Origin: Ectopseudomonas chengduensis
Lineage (GTDB): Bacteria; Pseudomonadota; Gammaproteobacteria; Pseudomonadales; Pseudomonadaceae
Assembly: GCF_015712065.1 (NCBI RefSeq)
Contig: NZ_JACFYZ010000013.1
Coordinates: 1-64,000 of the forward strand
Length of the DNA: 64,000 bases
Direction of reading: 5' to 3'
The notes below the pieces were generated by a model, which searched no databases, had not been told where the DNA came from, and saw only the letters and a list, made by a program, of their open reading frames with translations. The position numbers and the translations under genes were made by a program. Within the stretch, counting starts at the first letter, position 1. Each line of letters opens with the position of its first letter. Positions 15,858-30,800 of the stretch are shown here, piece after piece.

Positions 15858-18800
15858 ATCTGTTGCATGACAAAGCCCTGCTGCTCTCGCGTCGCTTTCT
15901 CGGCCTGGGGCCGCAGCAGCGCCGCGCCTTCCTCGACAAGCTGCGCGAACAGGGGCTCGATGCCTCGGCGTTGCCGATCCCGCCGGGTGCGGCCGATGCC
16001 GAGGGCAGCGTGCTGTCCTACTCGCAGCAACGCTTGTGGTTCCTTGAGCAGTTGCAGCCGGGCAACAGCGCCTATCACCTGCCGGGCGCCCTGCAGTTGC
16101 AGGGGCCGCTGGACGAGGCTGCCTTGCTGGGTGCCTTCAGCGATCTGGCGCAACGCCATTCGAGCCTGCGCACGCGCTTCTTCGCCGATGCCGACGGCAA
16201 CCCGCGCCAGTGCGTCGAAGCAGCGCCGGCACTGACACTGGAACCGCTGCAGGGCGATGACTTTGCCGCCCTGGCCCGTGAGTTCGCCCAGCGCCCGTTC
16301 GACCTTGAGCAGGCGCCGCTGTGGCGCATCGGCCTGCTGCGCGAGGGTGAGCAGCGGCATGTGCTGCTGGTCTGTCTGCACCACATCATCGCCGACGGCT
16401 GGTCGATCCAGCTGTTGTTGACTGAGCTGGCGCAGTTCTACCGCGCGCGCGTGCAGGGCGAACCTGTCGCACTCGCCGAGTTGCCGCTGAGCTACGCCGA
16501 CCATGCCCTGTGGCAGCGCGCCTGCCTGGACGCCGGTGAAGGCGAGCGGCAACTGGCCTACTGGCGTGAGCAACTGGGCGACGAGCAGCCGCTGCTGGAG
16601 CTGCCTTGCGACCATCCGCGCCCGGCGCAGCAGAGCTTTCGTGGCGCGCGCCTGGCCTTTCGCGTGGAGCCAGCGCTTGCCGCGCGCGTGCGCGAGCTGG
16701 CGCGGCAACAGGGCTGCACGCCGTTCACCGTGCTGTTGGCGGCCTACAAGGTGTTGCTGCATCGCATCAGCGGCCAGCGCGACCTGCGTGTCGGCGTGCC
16801 CATCGCCGGGCGCACGCAGAGCGAAACCCAGGGGCTGATCGGCTTCTTCGTCAACACCCAGGTGTTGCGCAGCGAACTGAGTGGCGAGCAGAGTTTCAAC
16901 CAGTTGCTGGCGCAGGTCCTGCGCACGGTGCAGGGCGCCCAGGCGAATCAGGCGCTGCCCTTCGAGCAGCTGGTCGAGGCGCTGCAGCCCGAGCGCAGCC
17001 TCAGCCACAACCCGCTGTTCCAGGTGCTGTACAACCACCAGCAGCGCCCGCAGGACAGCCTGCAACTGACGTCCGATCTGCGCGCCGAGCTGATCGCGCT
17101 GGACAGCGGCAGTGCCCAGTTCGACCTGGCCCTGCACACTTGGGAAGGCCCGGGCGAGGAGCTGGCCGGTAACTGGAACTACGCGCTGGATCTGTTCGAG
17201 GCGGCCACCGTCGAGCGTCTGCATCAGCGTTTCATTCGCCTGCTGGAGCAGTTACTGGAACAGCCGCAACTGGCCATCGGCGAGCACCGCCTGGACGATG
17301 ATCAGGATCGTCTAGCGCTGACGGGCTTCAACGCCACCCGTGTCGATTACGGCGCGGTGGAGCCGGTGCATCGTCAGTTCGAGAAACGCGTGCAGGCGCA
17401 GCCGCAGGCCATCGCCCTGGTGTTCGGCGAGCAGCGTCTGAGCTACGCCGAGCTGGACCTGCGCGCCAACCAGCTGGCCCACCATCTGCAAAAGCTTGGC
17501 GTGACTCGCGACAGCCTGGTGGGCGTGGCGGCGCTGCGTTCGGTGGAGATGGTGGTAGCGCTGTACGCCATCCTCAAGGCCGGCGGCGCCTACGTGCCGA
17601 TGGACCCGGAATATCCGGCCGAGCGTCTGCGTTACATACTCGAGGATGCCGGCGTCAGCCCGCTGCTGAGCCACGATGCGGTGATCGACAGCCTGCCGCA
17701 GGTGGGCGGTGTGCAGGTGCTCAACCTCGATCATCTGGATTTGAGTCGCGAGCCGCAGACCGCGCCCGAGGTGGCGATTCACCCCGAGCAACTGGCCTAC
17801 CTGATCTACACATCCGGCTCCACCGGCAAGCCCAAGGGTGCCGGCAACAGCCATGCGGCGCTTCACAACCGCCTGGCCTGGATGCAGGACGCCTACCACC
17901 TGACAACTGAAGATCGGGTGCTGCAGAAGACCCCGTTCAGCTTCGACGTGTCGGTGTGGGAATTCTTCTGGCCGCTGATCACGGGTGCGCGCCTGGTCAT
18001 GGCGCAGCCAGGCGATCACCGCGACCCGGCCAAACTGGTCGAGCTGATCGAGCGCGAAGGCATCAGCACCTTGCACTTTGTCCCCTCGATGCTGGCGGCC
18101 TTTATCGGCCATGGTGACTTGCACAGCTGCGAGAGCCTGCGACGTATCGTCTGCAGCGGCGAAGCGCTGCCGGCGGAACTGGCCAGCAGTACGCGGCAAC
18201 TGCTGCCGCAGGCCGAGCTGTACAACCTGTATGGCCCGACCGAAGCGGCCATTGACGTGACCCACTGGCGCTGCAGCGGCCAGGAACGGCGCAGCGTGCC
18301 GATTGGTCGGCCAATCGCCAACCTGCAGATTCATATCCTCGACGAACGCCTCAACCCGCAGCCCATCGGTGTGGCCGGGGAGCTGTATATCGGTGGCGTC
18401 GGCCTGGCGCGGGGTTACCACCGTCGTCCGGGGCTGACCGCCGAACGCTTCGTCGCCAGCCCCTTCGGCGGTGGTCAGCGTCTGTACCGCAGCGGCGACC
18501 TGGCGCGCTGGACCGAAGAGGGCGTGCTGGAATACCTGGGCCGCATCGACCATCAGGTGAAGTTGCGCGGCCTGCGTATCGAACTGGGCGAGATCGAGGC
18601 AGCACTGCTGGAACATCCTGCGCTGCGTGAGGCGGTGGTGCTGGTGCGCGACCAGCAACTGGTGGCCTATGTGGTCGGTGGCGATTACGACGAGGTCGAG
18701 CTGCGGGCGCGGCTTAAACAACGGCTGCCCGAGTTCATGTTGCCGAGTCATGTAATGCAGCTCGAGCGCCTGCCGCTGTCGCCCAATGGCAAGCTGGAAC

Positions 18801-21800
18801 GCAAGGCGCTGCCGGAACCGCAGCGCGTTCAGCGCGATTACCAGGCGCCGCAACCCGGTCTGGAAAGCCAACTCGCAAGCATCTGGCAGGAGCTGCTGGG
18901 CGTGGAACGAGTGGGGCGCGACGACAACTTCTTCGAGCTGGGTGGCGACTCCATTCTTAGCCTGCAGATCATTGCCCGTGCCCGCCGTCAGGGTATCGAG
19001 CTGACGCCACGGCAGCTGTTCGAGCGTCAGAGCATCGCCGAGCTGGCCCAGGTCGCAACCCGCAGCGCCGAGACGTCGGGTTGCATCATCGACAGTCAGC
19101 GCGACATCCCACTGACGCCGATCCAGCACTGGTTCTTCGCCCAGCCGATGAACAATCGTCAGCACTGGAACCAGTCCGTACTGCTCAGTGCACGCGAGCC
19201 GCTGCAGCCGCAGCGCCTCCACGCTGCCCTGCAGGCCGTGCTGGAGCAACACGATGCCCTGCGCCTGCGTTTCGAGCAGCAAGGCGACAGCTGGCGGCAG
19301 CGCTATGCAGCCGAGACCGAAACGCTCGAGCTGCGCGTCGAGCGCTGCAGCCTGGCCGAGCTGAGCGCGCTGTGCGATGAGGTGCAGGCCAGCCTCGATC
19401 TGAGCCGTGGCCCGCTGTTGCGCGCCGTGCTGGTGCAGTTGCACGAAGGCGGCGAGCGGCTGTTGCTGGTGGCTCACCACTTGGTAATCGATGGCGTTTC
19501 CTGGCGCATCCTGCTCGATGACCTGCAGCGTACCTACGCGCAACTGGGCGTGGGCGCTGCTGCCGATCTGGGGCGCAAGAGCAGTGCCTGGCAGAGCTGG
19601 AGCGAGCGCCTGGCGGCCTATGCATCCAGCCCCGAAGTGGCCGCCGAACGTACCTACTGGCAGGCGCTACCGACTGATCGCGGGTTGCCCTGCGACTACC
19701 CGCAAGGGCGCAACCTGATGGCCTGCGCCGAGAGCCTGGATGTACAGCTCGATCCCGCCACCACCGAGGCGCTGCTGACACAGGCACCGGCGGCGTACCG
19801 CACGCAGATCAACGACCTGCTGCTCAGTGCACTGGCTCATGCCCTGCGTGACTGGAACGGACAGGCGCAAACCCTGGTCGCCCTCGAAGGCCATGGCCGC
19901 GAAGCGCTGTTCGAGGATCTGGACCTGAGCCAGACCCTGGGCTGGTTCACCAGCCTCTACCCGTTGTTGCTGCAGGCCGGTGACGACTGGGATGCGACCC
20001 TCAAGGGCACCAAGGAGGATCTGCGCCAGGTACCGCGCGGTGGCATCGGCTACGGCCTGCTGAAATACCTGCAGGGCGAGGAACTGCCGGCGCTGGATGA
20101 CGCGTTGCTGTTCAACTACCTGGGTCGTATGCAGACCAGCGGGCAGTTGTTCGACCTGGCTGAGGAAGCGTCCGGCGCGCAACGTGACGCCAGCGCACCG
20201 CTGGCCTGTGCCCTTGCTCTGGATGGCCGCGTCACGGGCGGCTGCCTGCACTTCACTTGTACCTTCAGTCATGAGCGTTTCGACCGCGAGCGCATCATCG
20301 CGCTGCTCGAGGCGTATCGCTGCGCGCTCGTCGAGCTGGTGCAGCACTGCCGCACGCGGGCTGCTGTCACCCCCAGCGATTTTCCCTTCGTGCCGCTCAG
20401 CCAGGCCGATCTCGACAGCCTGCCGCTGCCGGCCCGGCAGATCGAAGACATCTATCCGCTGACGCCGATGCAGCAGGGGCTGTTGTTCCACAGCGAACTG
20501 CAGGCGGCCGATGGTGCCTACGTCAATCAGCTCAGCCTGGAGGTCGAGGGCTTGCCGGTGGCGCGTTTCAAGGCGGCCTGGGCGGCTGCGCTGCAGCGCC
20601 ATCCGTTGCTGCGCGGAGCCTTCCTGCGCCTTGGCGCGGATCAACAGGCGGTGCAACTGGTGCAGCGCGAAACGCATCTGACGATTCGCGAACTGGATGG
20701 AAGCGACCTCGATCTTCAGGCACTGCTGCGCGAGGAGCGCGAGACGCCATTCGACCTGACGCGGCCACCGCTGATGCGCCTGGTGCTGGTACGCCTGGGG
20801 GAAGGGCGTCATCAACTGATCTGGACCCTGCACCATATCCTGCTCGACGGCTGGAGCAGTGCCGCGCTGCTGGCGCAGGTACTGCAGGACACGCGCTGCG
20901 AGGGCGGCGCGCACGAGGTCGGGCATTACCCGGATTACCTGGCCTGGCTGCAACGCCAGGTTCTTGCTGTCAGCGAGGCGTTCTGGCGTCAGCAACTGCA
21001 AAGCTTCGATGAGCCGACGTTACTGGCCGGCAGTCTGCGCAGCGAGCTGCCTACCAGCGGCAGCGGCGTGCATATCCTGAACCTGCCGCGTGCTGAACTC
21101 GAAGTTTTCGCCAGGGCTCGACGCATCACCCTCAATACCCTGATCCAGGCGACCTGGACGCTGCTCTTGCAGCGTTATTGCGGGCGCCGTCAGGTGGCCT
21201 TCGGCGCCACCGTATCGGGGCGCCCGGCGAGTGTGGCGGGCATCGAACACATGCTCGGCCTGTTCATCAATACCCTGCCGGTGGTGCAGGCGCCGCAGCC
21301 TCATGAGCCTGTCGGCGACTGGCTCGACGCGCTGCAGGCGCACAACCTGGCGTTGCGCGAGCACGAGCAGGTGCCGCTGTTCCGTCTGCAGCAACTGGCC
21401 GGCCACGCCGGGCGCGAGCTGTTCGACACCCTGCTGGTGTTCGAGAACTACCCGGTGGATCAGGTGCTGCAGGGGCAGGGCGATGGCCTGCGCTTCGCCA
21501 ACCTGCAAGCGCACGAGCAGACCCATTACCCGCTGAGCCTGGCGGTGATGGCCGGCAACGAGTTGCAGGTGCACTGGCATTATCAGCGCGAGCATTTCAG
21601 CGACCGGCAGATCGCCGGCATGAGTCGCCAGTTCGAACGATTGCTGCAAGCCCTGTGCGCCGATGCGCAGCGCTGCATCGGTGAACTGCCTTTGCTGGAT
21701 GAAAGCGAGGTGGCCGAGGTCGAGGACTGGAATGATGCTTCTCCAGCTCCCGATACCACTCAGCTATTGCCACAGCGCATCGCCGAGCAGGCCCGCCTGC

Positions 21801-24800
21801 GCCCAACGGCCATTGCCCTGGTACACGGCCAGCAGCGCCTGAGCTTCGCCGAGCTGGAAGCTCGCGCCAATCGCCTGGCCCACCAGCTGATCGCCCGTGG
21901 CGTCGGTGCCGAGGTGCGCGTCGGTGTGGTCCTGGAGCGCGGCATCGAACTGTTCGTCGCCCTGCTGGCGGTGCTCAAGGCTGGCGGTGCCTATGTGCCG
22001 CTGGACCCGGATTATCCCGGCGAGCGCCTGCGCTACATGCTCGAAGACGCCGGGGTGAAGCTGCTGCTAAGCCATCAGGCGGCCCTGCCGCGCCTGCCCA
22101 ACGTGGCCGGTATCGAGGTGCTCGACCTCGATCATCTGCCGTTGAACGATCAGCCGGAGCAGGCGCCTGAGGTGGATATTCACCCCGAGCAACTGGCCTA
22201 TCTGATCTACACTTCCGGCTCCACCGGCAAGCCCAAGGGCGTAGCCGTGGCCCACGGCGCCATCGCCCTGCATTGCCAGGCGATTGGCGAGCGCTATGAA
22301 CTGACCGCCGAGGATCGCGAACTGCATTTCCTCTCGGTCAGCTTCGACGGCGCCCACGAACGTTGGCTGACGCCACTGAGCCATGGCGCGCGGGTGGTGA
22401 TCCGCGACCAGCAGCTGTGGAGCGTGCAGCAGACCTACGATTGCCTGATCGCAGAAGGCATCAGCGTGGTGGCCTTGCCGCCGAGCTACCTGCGCCAGTT
22501 GGCCGAATGGGCCGAGCAATGCGGCCAAGCGCCCGGAGTGAAGACTTATTGCTTCGCCGGTGAAGCCTTCAGCCGTGAGCTGTTGCAGCAGGTGATCCGC
22601 AGCCTGCAACCGCAATGGATCATCAACGGCTACGGGCCGACCGAAACCGTGGTCACCCCGACCATTTGGCGTGTGTCGGCGGCCACGGCCGACTTCACTA
22701 CCGCCTATGCGCCAATTGGTGATCGCGTCGGCGCGCGTCAGGGTTACGTGCTGGATGCCGACCTCAACCTGTTGCCGGTCGGTGTGGCTGGCGAGCTGTA
22801 TCTGGGCGGGCTGCTGGCTCGGGGGTATCTGGATCGACCAGGCGCCACCGCCGAGCGCTTCGTGCCCAACCCGTATCGCCCCGGCGAGCGCTTTTATCGC
22901 ACCGGCGACCGCGTGCGCCTGGGCCAAGACGGTCAACTGGAATACCTCGGCCGGCTGGATCAGCAGATCAAGCTGCGTGGTTTCCGCATCGAGATCGGCG
23001 AAGTCGAGGCGGCGCTGAAAGCCTGCGCCGGTGTGGGCGAAGCGCTGGTGGTGGTCAAGGACAGCGCGGCGGGCAAGCGCCTGGTGGGCTATGTCAGCGG
23101 CGAGGGCTTGAGTGAGAGCGAACTGAACGCACAGCTCAAGCAGCGCCTGCCGGGGCATATGGTGCCAAGTCATATCCTGGCGCTGGAGCGCCTGCCGCTG
23201 CTGCCCAACGGCAAGCTGGACCGACAGAGCCTGCCGGAGCCGCAGGTGGAAGCGGGCGAGTACCAGGCGCCGCGCACCGAGCAGGAACGACTGCTGGCCG
23301 GGCTGTGGAGCGAATTGCTGGAGCAGCCGCGCATCGGCCGTGACGATCACTTCTTCGAACTGGGCGGTCACTCGCTGCTGGCGACGCAACTGATCTCCCG
23401 CCTGCGCCATGCGCACGGGCTGGATCTGCCGTTACGCGCCGTGTTCGAGGCGCCGCTGCTCAGCGATCTGGCCAGGCAGCTGGAGCAAGCTGCTCAGGCC
23501 GTCGACCTGCCTCTGCAGGCCAGAGGTGAGCGGGCGCAGGCGCCACAGTCCTTCGCTCAGCAGCGCCTGTGGTTCCTTCAGCAACTGGAGCCGAGCAGCA
23601 GTGCCTATCACCTGCCGGGCGTGCTGCGCCTGCGCGGTGAGGTGGACCGGCAGGCGCTGCAGCAGGCCTTCGAAGCCTTGGCCGAGCGTCACTGGATTCT
23701 GCGTACCACCTTCACCCAGGACGCCGAGGGCCAGCCGCTGCAATGCATACAGCCGCAGGCAACGGTGAACCTGGAGATGCTCCAGACCAGGGGCGAGCAC
23801 GCCTTCCAGGCCATGGCGCGGGCATTTATGGAAAAGCCTTTCGATCTGCAGCAGTCGCCGCCCTGGCGTGTCGCCCTGGTGACCCTGGAGCCGGGTGAGC
23901 AGCGCCTGCTGTTGTGTTTGCATCACCTGCTGTCCGATGGCTGGTCCGTGCAGATTCTGCTGGCCGAATTCGCTGCCCTGTACAACGCCGCCCGCGCTGG
24001 CGTGGCGGCTGCACTGCCGGCACTGGCCGTGCAGTACGCCGATTATGCGGCCTGGCAGCGTGAGTGGCTGGCGGGCGGTGAAGGTGCGCGGCAACTGGCC
24101 TACTGGCGCGAGCAACTGGGCGACGAACAGCCGCTGCTGGAGCTGCCCTGCGACCATCCGCGACCAGCGCGGCAGAGTTTTCGCGGTGGGCGGGTGCATT
24201 TCCGTCTCGGCACAGCCCTGGGCGAGCGCCTGCGCGACTTGGCCCAGGCGCAGAACGCGACGCCCTTTATGGTGTTGCTGGGCGCCTACAAGGTGTTGCT
24301 GCATCGCCTGAGCGGGCAGCGCGATTTGCGCGTCGGCGTGCCCATCGCCGGGCGTACGCGCGCCGAGGTCGAAGGGCTGATCGGCCTGTTCGTCAATACC
24401 CAGGTGCTGCGCAGCGAGATTGCTCCGCAACAGAGCTTCACGGCGCTGATCGAGCAGATCAGGCGCACCAGCCTGGACGCCCAGGCGCATCAGGAACTGC
24501 CCTTCGAGCAACTGGTCGAGGCGTTGCAGCCCGAGCGAAGCCTCAGCCACAACCCGCTGTTCCAGGTGGCCTATGACCATCAGCAGGTGCGCCATGAGGC
24601 GCTGGGGCAGTTGCAGGATCTGCGCGCCGAGGTGATAACCCTGGCCGATGGCGGCAGCCAGTTCGACCTGGCGCTCAACACTCAGGAAGATCGCCACGGC
24701 CAGTTCAGCGGTAACTGGAACTACGCCCTGGATCTGTTCGAGGCGGCGACGGTGGAGCGTCTGCATCAGCGCTTTATCCGCCTGCTGGAGCAACTACTGG

Positions 24801-27800
24801 AGCAGCCGCAACTGGCCATCGGTGAGCATCGCCTGGACGATGATCAGGATCGTCTGGCCCTGACCAGCTTCAACGCCACTCGCGTCGATTACGGCGCGGT
24901 GGAGCCGGTGCATCGTCAGTTCGAGAAACGCGTACAAGCCCATCCTGAAGCCATCGCCCTGGTGTGTGGCGAGCAGCGTCTGAGCTACGCCGAGCTGGAC
25001 CTACGCGCCAACCAGCTGGCCCACCGTCTGCAAAAGCTCGGTGTGAGCCGCGACAGCCTGGTGGGCGTGGCGGCGCTGCGTTCGGTGGAGATGGTGGTGG
25101 CGCTGTACGCCATCCTCAAAGCCGGTGCTGCCTATGTGCCGATGGACCCGGAGTACCCCAGCGAACGCCTGCGCTACATGCTCGAGGATGCCGGCGTCAG
25201 CCTGCTGCTGAGCCACGATGCGGTGATCGACAGCCTGCCGTCGGTAGAGGGCGTGCAGGTGCTCAACCTCGAACATCTGGATCTTTCTCAAGAGCCGCAG
25301 ACCGCGCCCGAGGTGGCGATCCACCCCGAGCAACTGGCTTACCTGATCTATACCTCCGGTTCCACCGGCAAGCCCAAAGGGGCCGGTAACAGCCATGCGG
25401 CGCTGTACAACCGCCTGGCCTGGATGCAGGACGCTTACCGCCTGACTGCAGAAGACCGGGTGCTGCAGAAAACCCCGTTCAGCTTCGATGTGTCGGTGTG
25501 GGAATTCTTCTGGCCACTGATCACAGGCGCGCGCCTAGTCATGGCGCAGCCGGGCGATCATCGCGACCCGGCCAGGCTGGTCGAGCTGATCGAAAGCGAG
25601 CAGATCAGCACCTTGCACTTCGTCCCCTCGATGCTGGCGGCCTTTATCGGCCATGGTGACTTGCACAGCTGCGAGAGCCTGCGGCGCATCGTCTGCAGCG
25701 GCGAAGCGCTGCCGGCGGAACTGGCCAGCAGTACGCGGCAACTGCTGCCGCAGGCCGAGCTGTACAACCTGTATGGCCCGACCGAAGCGGCCATTGACGT
25801 GACCCACTGGCGCTGCAGCGGCCAGGAACGGCGCAGCGTGCCGATTGGTCGGCCAATCGCCAACCTGCAGATTCATATCCTCGACGAACGCCTCAACCCG
25901 CAGCCCATCGGTGTGGCCGGGGAGCTGTATATCGGTGGCGTCGGCCTGGCGCGGGGTTACCACCGTCGTCCGGGGCTGACCGCCGAACGCTTCGTCGCCA
26001 GCCCCTTCGGCGGTGGTCAGCGTCTGTACCGCAGCGGCGACCTGGCGCGCTGGACCGAAGAGGGCGTGCTGGAATACCTGGGCCGCATCGACCATCAGGT
26101 GAAGTTGCGCGGCCTGCGTATCGAACTGGGCGAGATCGAGGCAGCACTGCTGGAACATCCTGCGCTGCGTGAGGCGGTGGTGCTGGTGCGCGACCAGCAA
26201 CTGGTGGCCTATGTGGTCGGCAGCGATTACGACGAGGTCGAGCTGCGGGCGCGGCTGAAACAGCGCCTGCCCGAGTTCATGCTGCCGAGCTACTTCGTCC
26301 CGCTCGAACGTCTGCCGCTGTCGCCCAATGGCAAGCTGGAGCGCAAGGCGCTTCCGGAACCGCAGCGCGTTCAGCGTGACTACCAGGCGCCGCGCCCCGG
26401 GCTGGAAAGCCAACTCGCAAGCATCTGGCAGGAGCTGTTGGGTGTAGAACGGGTAGGGCGTGAGGATGACTTCTTCGCCCTCGGCGGTCATTCGCTGATG
26501 GCCACGCAACTGGTGTCGCAGATTCGTCGCCAACTGCAGCGTGAGCTGCCGCTGCGCGCCGCCTTCGAAGCCAGCACCCTCAGTGCCCTGGTTCTGCAAC
26601 TGGCGACTGCCGACGCCGCGCCTGGCTTCGGTCCGCAGGCTCGCCAGCGTGCAGCACGCAGCCCGCAGTCCTTCTCTCAGCAGCGCCTGTGGTTCCTCGC
26701 CCAGCTGGAGCCCGACAGCCTGGCCTACCACCTGCCTTGCGCCGTGCGTTTGATGGGGGAGCTGGACGTCTCGGCGCTGCAACGCAGCTTCGACACCCTG
26801 GCCCAGCGTCATGAAAGCCTGCGCACCACCTTCGCCAGTGGCGACGCGGGTGAGCCTTTGCAGTGCGTGCAGCAGACCACTGCGGTAGTCATCGAGCGCC
26901 TACAGGCGCAGGACGAGGCGCAACTGCAGCAGCAGGTCGATTGTGTCAATCGACGTCCCTTCGATCTGGAACAGAGCCCGCCCTGGCGTGTGGCGCTCAT
27001 CGAAGTGAGCCCGGAGCAGCATGTACTGGTGCTCTGCCTGCATCATATCATCGCCGACGGTTGGTCGATCCAGGTGCTGCTCGACGAGTTCGCTGCGCTC
27101 TATCGAGGCCATGCCGAAGGGCAACCGGTTGAACTGGCGGCGCTGCCGATCCAGTACGCCGACTACGCCCTGTGGCAGCGCGATCATCTCACTGGCAGTC
27201 GCCTGGCCGAACAGGTGCAGTGGTGGCGCGAGCAACTCGGCAGCGAACAGCCGCTGCTGGAGCTGCCGGCAGACCGGCCGCGTCCGGCCGTGCGTCTGGG
27301 GCAGGGGGCGCGGCATGCCTTTAGCGTGCCTGCCAGCCTGGCCGCACGACTGTGTGAGCAGGCGCAAATGTACGAAGTGACGCCGTTCATGCTGATCCTG
27401 GCGGTCTACCAGAGCCTGCTGTATCGCCTGACCGGCCAGCACGACCTGCGCATTGGCGTGCCGGTGGCCGGGCGTACCCAGGGCGAGAGCGAGGGGCTGA
27501 TCGGCCTGTTCGTCAACACCTTGGTGATTCGCAGTGAAGTGGATGCGCAGCACTCGTTCGTCGACCTGCTGCGTCAGGTCAAGGCGCGGGTGGTCGGTGC
27601 CCAGGCCCACCAGGATGTGCCCTTCGAGCAACTGGTCGATGCCCTGCAGCCGGAGCGCAGTCTGAGCCATAACCCGCTGTTCCAGGTGGCGTACAACCAT
27701 CAACGGCAGGACCAGAGCGCCCTGCAGACGTTGCCCGGCCTGCATTGCGAAAACCTCGACTGCCAGGGGCAGAGCGCTCACTTCGACCTGGTGCTGGGCA

Positions 27801-30800
27801 CCCTCGAACAGGCCGATGGCCGCATCGAGGCCTACCTGGATTACGCCACCGATCTGTTCGACGCCTCCAGCGTCGAGCGCCTAGCTAGCCAGTTCCTGCG
27901 CCTGCTTGACAGTGCATGTCGTATGCCACAGGCGTCGCTGGCCGATCTGCCATTGTTGAGTGAGTCGGAGGTGGCCGAAGTCGAGGCCTGGAACGACCCA
28001 ACACCCGTTCCGAGCGCTATCCAGCTTCTGCCACAGAGCATTGCCGAACAGGCACGTCTGCGCCCGACGGCCATCGCCCTGGTAAATGGCCAGCAGCGTC
28101 TGAGCTTCGCCGAGCTGGAAGCCCGCGCCAATCGCCTGGCCCACCAGCTGATCGCCCGTGGCGTCGGTGCCGAGGTGCGCGTCGGTGTGGTCCTGGAGCG
28201 CGGCATCGAACTGTTCGTCGCCCTGCTGGCGGTGCTCAAGGCTGGCGGTGCCTATGTGCCGCTGGACCCGGATTATCCCGGCGAGCGCCTGCGCTACATG
28301 CTCGAAGACGCCGGGGTGAAGCTGCTGCTGAGCCATCAGGCGGCCCTGCCACGCTTGCCCGAAGTGGCCGGTATCGAGGTGCTCGACCTCGATCAGCTGC
28401 AGCTGAACGATCAGCCAGAGCAGGCGCCTGAGGTGAATATTCACCCCGAGCAACTGGCCTATCTGATCTACACCTCCGGCTCCACCGGCAAGCCCAAGGG
28501 CGTTGCGGTGGCCCACGGCGCTATTGCGCTGCATTGCCAGGCCATTGGCGAGCGTTACGAACTGACCGCCGAGGACCGCGAGCTGCATTTCCTCTCGGTC
28601 AGCTTCGACGGCGCTCACGAGCGTTGGCTGACGCCACTGAGCCATGGCGCGCGCGTGGTGATCCGTGACCAGCAGCTGTGGAGCGTGCAGCAAACCTACG
28701 ACTGCCTGATCGCAGAAGGCATCAGCGTGGTGGCCTTGCCGCCGAGCTATCTGCGCCAGTTGGCCGAATGGGCCGAGCAATGCGGCAAAGCGCCCGGGGT
28801 GAAAACCTACTGCTTCGCCGGTGAAGCCTTCAGTCGCGAGTTGTTGCAGCAGGTGATTCGCAGCTTGCAGCCGCAGTGGATCATCAATGGCTACGGCCCG
28901 ACCGAAACCGTGGTCACCCCGACCATTTGGCGTGTGTCGGCGGCCACGGCCGACTTCACTACCGCCTATGCGCCAATTGGTGATCGCGTCGGCGCGCGTC
29001 AGGGTTACGTGCTGGATGCCGACCTCAACCTGTTGCCGGTCGGTGTGGCTGGCGAGCTGTATCTGGGCGGGCTGCTGGCTCGGGGGTATCTGGATCGACC
29101 AGGCGCCACCGCCGAGCGCTTCGTGCCCAACCCGTATCGCCCCGGCGAGCGCTTTTATCGCACCGGCGACCGCGTGCGCCTGGGCCAAGACGGTCAACTG
29201 GAATACCTCGGCCGGCTGGATCAGCAGATCAAGCTGCGTGGTTTCCGCATCGAGATCGGCGAAGTCGAGGCGGCGCTGAAAGCCTGCGCCGGTGTGGGCG
29301 AAGCGCTGGTGGTGGTCAAGGACAGCGCGGCGGGCAAGCGCCTGGTGGGCTATGTCAGCGGCGAGGGCTTGAGTGAGAGCGAACTGAACGCACAGCTCAA
29401 GCAGCGCCTGCCGGGGCATATGGTGCCAAGTCATATCCTGGCGCTGCAGCGCTTGCCGCTGCTGCCCAACGGCAAGCTGGATCGGCAGAGTCTGCCGGAG
29501 CCGCAGGTGGAAGCGGGCGAGTACCAGGCGCCGCGCACCGCGCAGGAGCAATTGCTGGCCGAGCTGTGGAGCGAGCTGCTTGGTATTGGCCAGATCAGCC
29601 GCGATGCCCAGTTCTTCGCCCTGGGTGGCGATTCGATCCAGTCCCTGAGCCTGGTCACGCGGCTGCGCAAGGCCGGCTGGGAGCTGACGCCCAAGGCGGT
29701 GTTCCAGCATCCGCGTCTGGCCGATCTGGCTATGGTAATGAGGCCTATCGGCACTCAAACCGTGGCGGTGCAGTGGGCCAGTGGCGAGCTGCCGCTGACG
29801 CCTATCCAGGCGCATTTCTTCTCCTTGCCCATGGCCAACCGTGCGCACTGGAACCAGGCCTTGCTGCTGGATGTGCGCCGACCACTGCACGCTGCCCATA
29901 TGCTGAGCGCGCTGCAGGGGCTGATCGAGCATCACGATGCGCTGCGTCTGGCCTTCCGTCAGGAAGAAACGGGCAACTGGCAGGCCTTCTACCGGGACGA
30001 GGAGCAGGCTGCGCGTCTGTTCTGGCAGCGCCGCATCGACTCGGACGCAGCCCTGCAGGCGCAATGTGAGGTCGCCCAGCGCAGCCTGGACCTGCATCAC
30101 GGTCCGCTGCTGCGGGTGCTGCTCGCTGACATGCCCGATGGCAGCCAGCGCCTGCTGCTCGCCGCTCACCACCTGATCATCGATGGCGTCTCCTGGCGCG
30201 TCCTGCTGGATGATCTGGCCCGCGCCTACCAGCAGGCTGTGGCCGGCCAGCCAGTCGATCTCGGTGACAGGCCGGGCAGCTACCAGACCTGGGTCGAGCA
30301 CCTGTGGCGTCACGCACAAGGCGCGCCACTGGCCAGCGAGATGGGCTACTGGCAGGCGCAGCGTGCCAGCCAGAGTGTGCCCGTGGATGACCCTGCCGGC
30401 GAGGCGAGCCATGCTCAGGTGCAGACCTGTACCTGGCAACTGAGCGAAGCGCAGACCCAGCGTCTGCTGCGCGAAATCCTGAAGCAGCGCGATGCGCGCA
30501 TGGACGAAGTGCTGCTCGCCGCGTTGGCCGAAGGGTTGCGACGCTGGAGTGGCCTCGATGACAGCCTGATCGCCCTGGAAGGACATGGGCGTGAATGGCT
30601 CGACGAACAGGCCGAGCAGGATATCGGGCGCACGCTGGGCTGGTTCACTAGCCTCTACCCGCTGCGTCTGCAGGCGCAGGAAACGCTGTCGCAGACCCTA
30701 GCCGATGTGCGTCAGCGCCTGCGCAGCTTGCCTAACAAGGGCCTGGGTTATGGCCTGCTGCGTTACCTGGGTAACGCCGAGCAACGTCGCAGCCTGGCCG

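Noticed and set aside
17312-19543. 743-codon minus-strand open frame
   Set aside because: It is antisense to A1-T1-E1 of NRPS 2. A near-identical antisense frame appears at the repeated A3 domain simply because the DNA is repeated.
27881-30586. 901-codon open frame on the minus strand
   Set aside because: It is an antisense shadow of the NRPS 2 A4/E2 region in high-GC DNA. The protein is glutamine/histidine/arginine-rich without domains, and the plus-strand reading has complete NRPS motifs.
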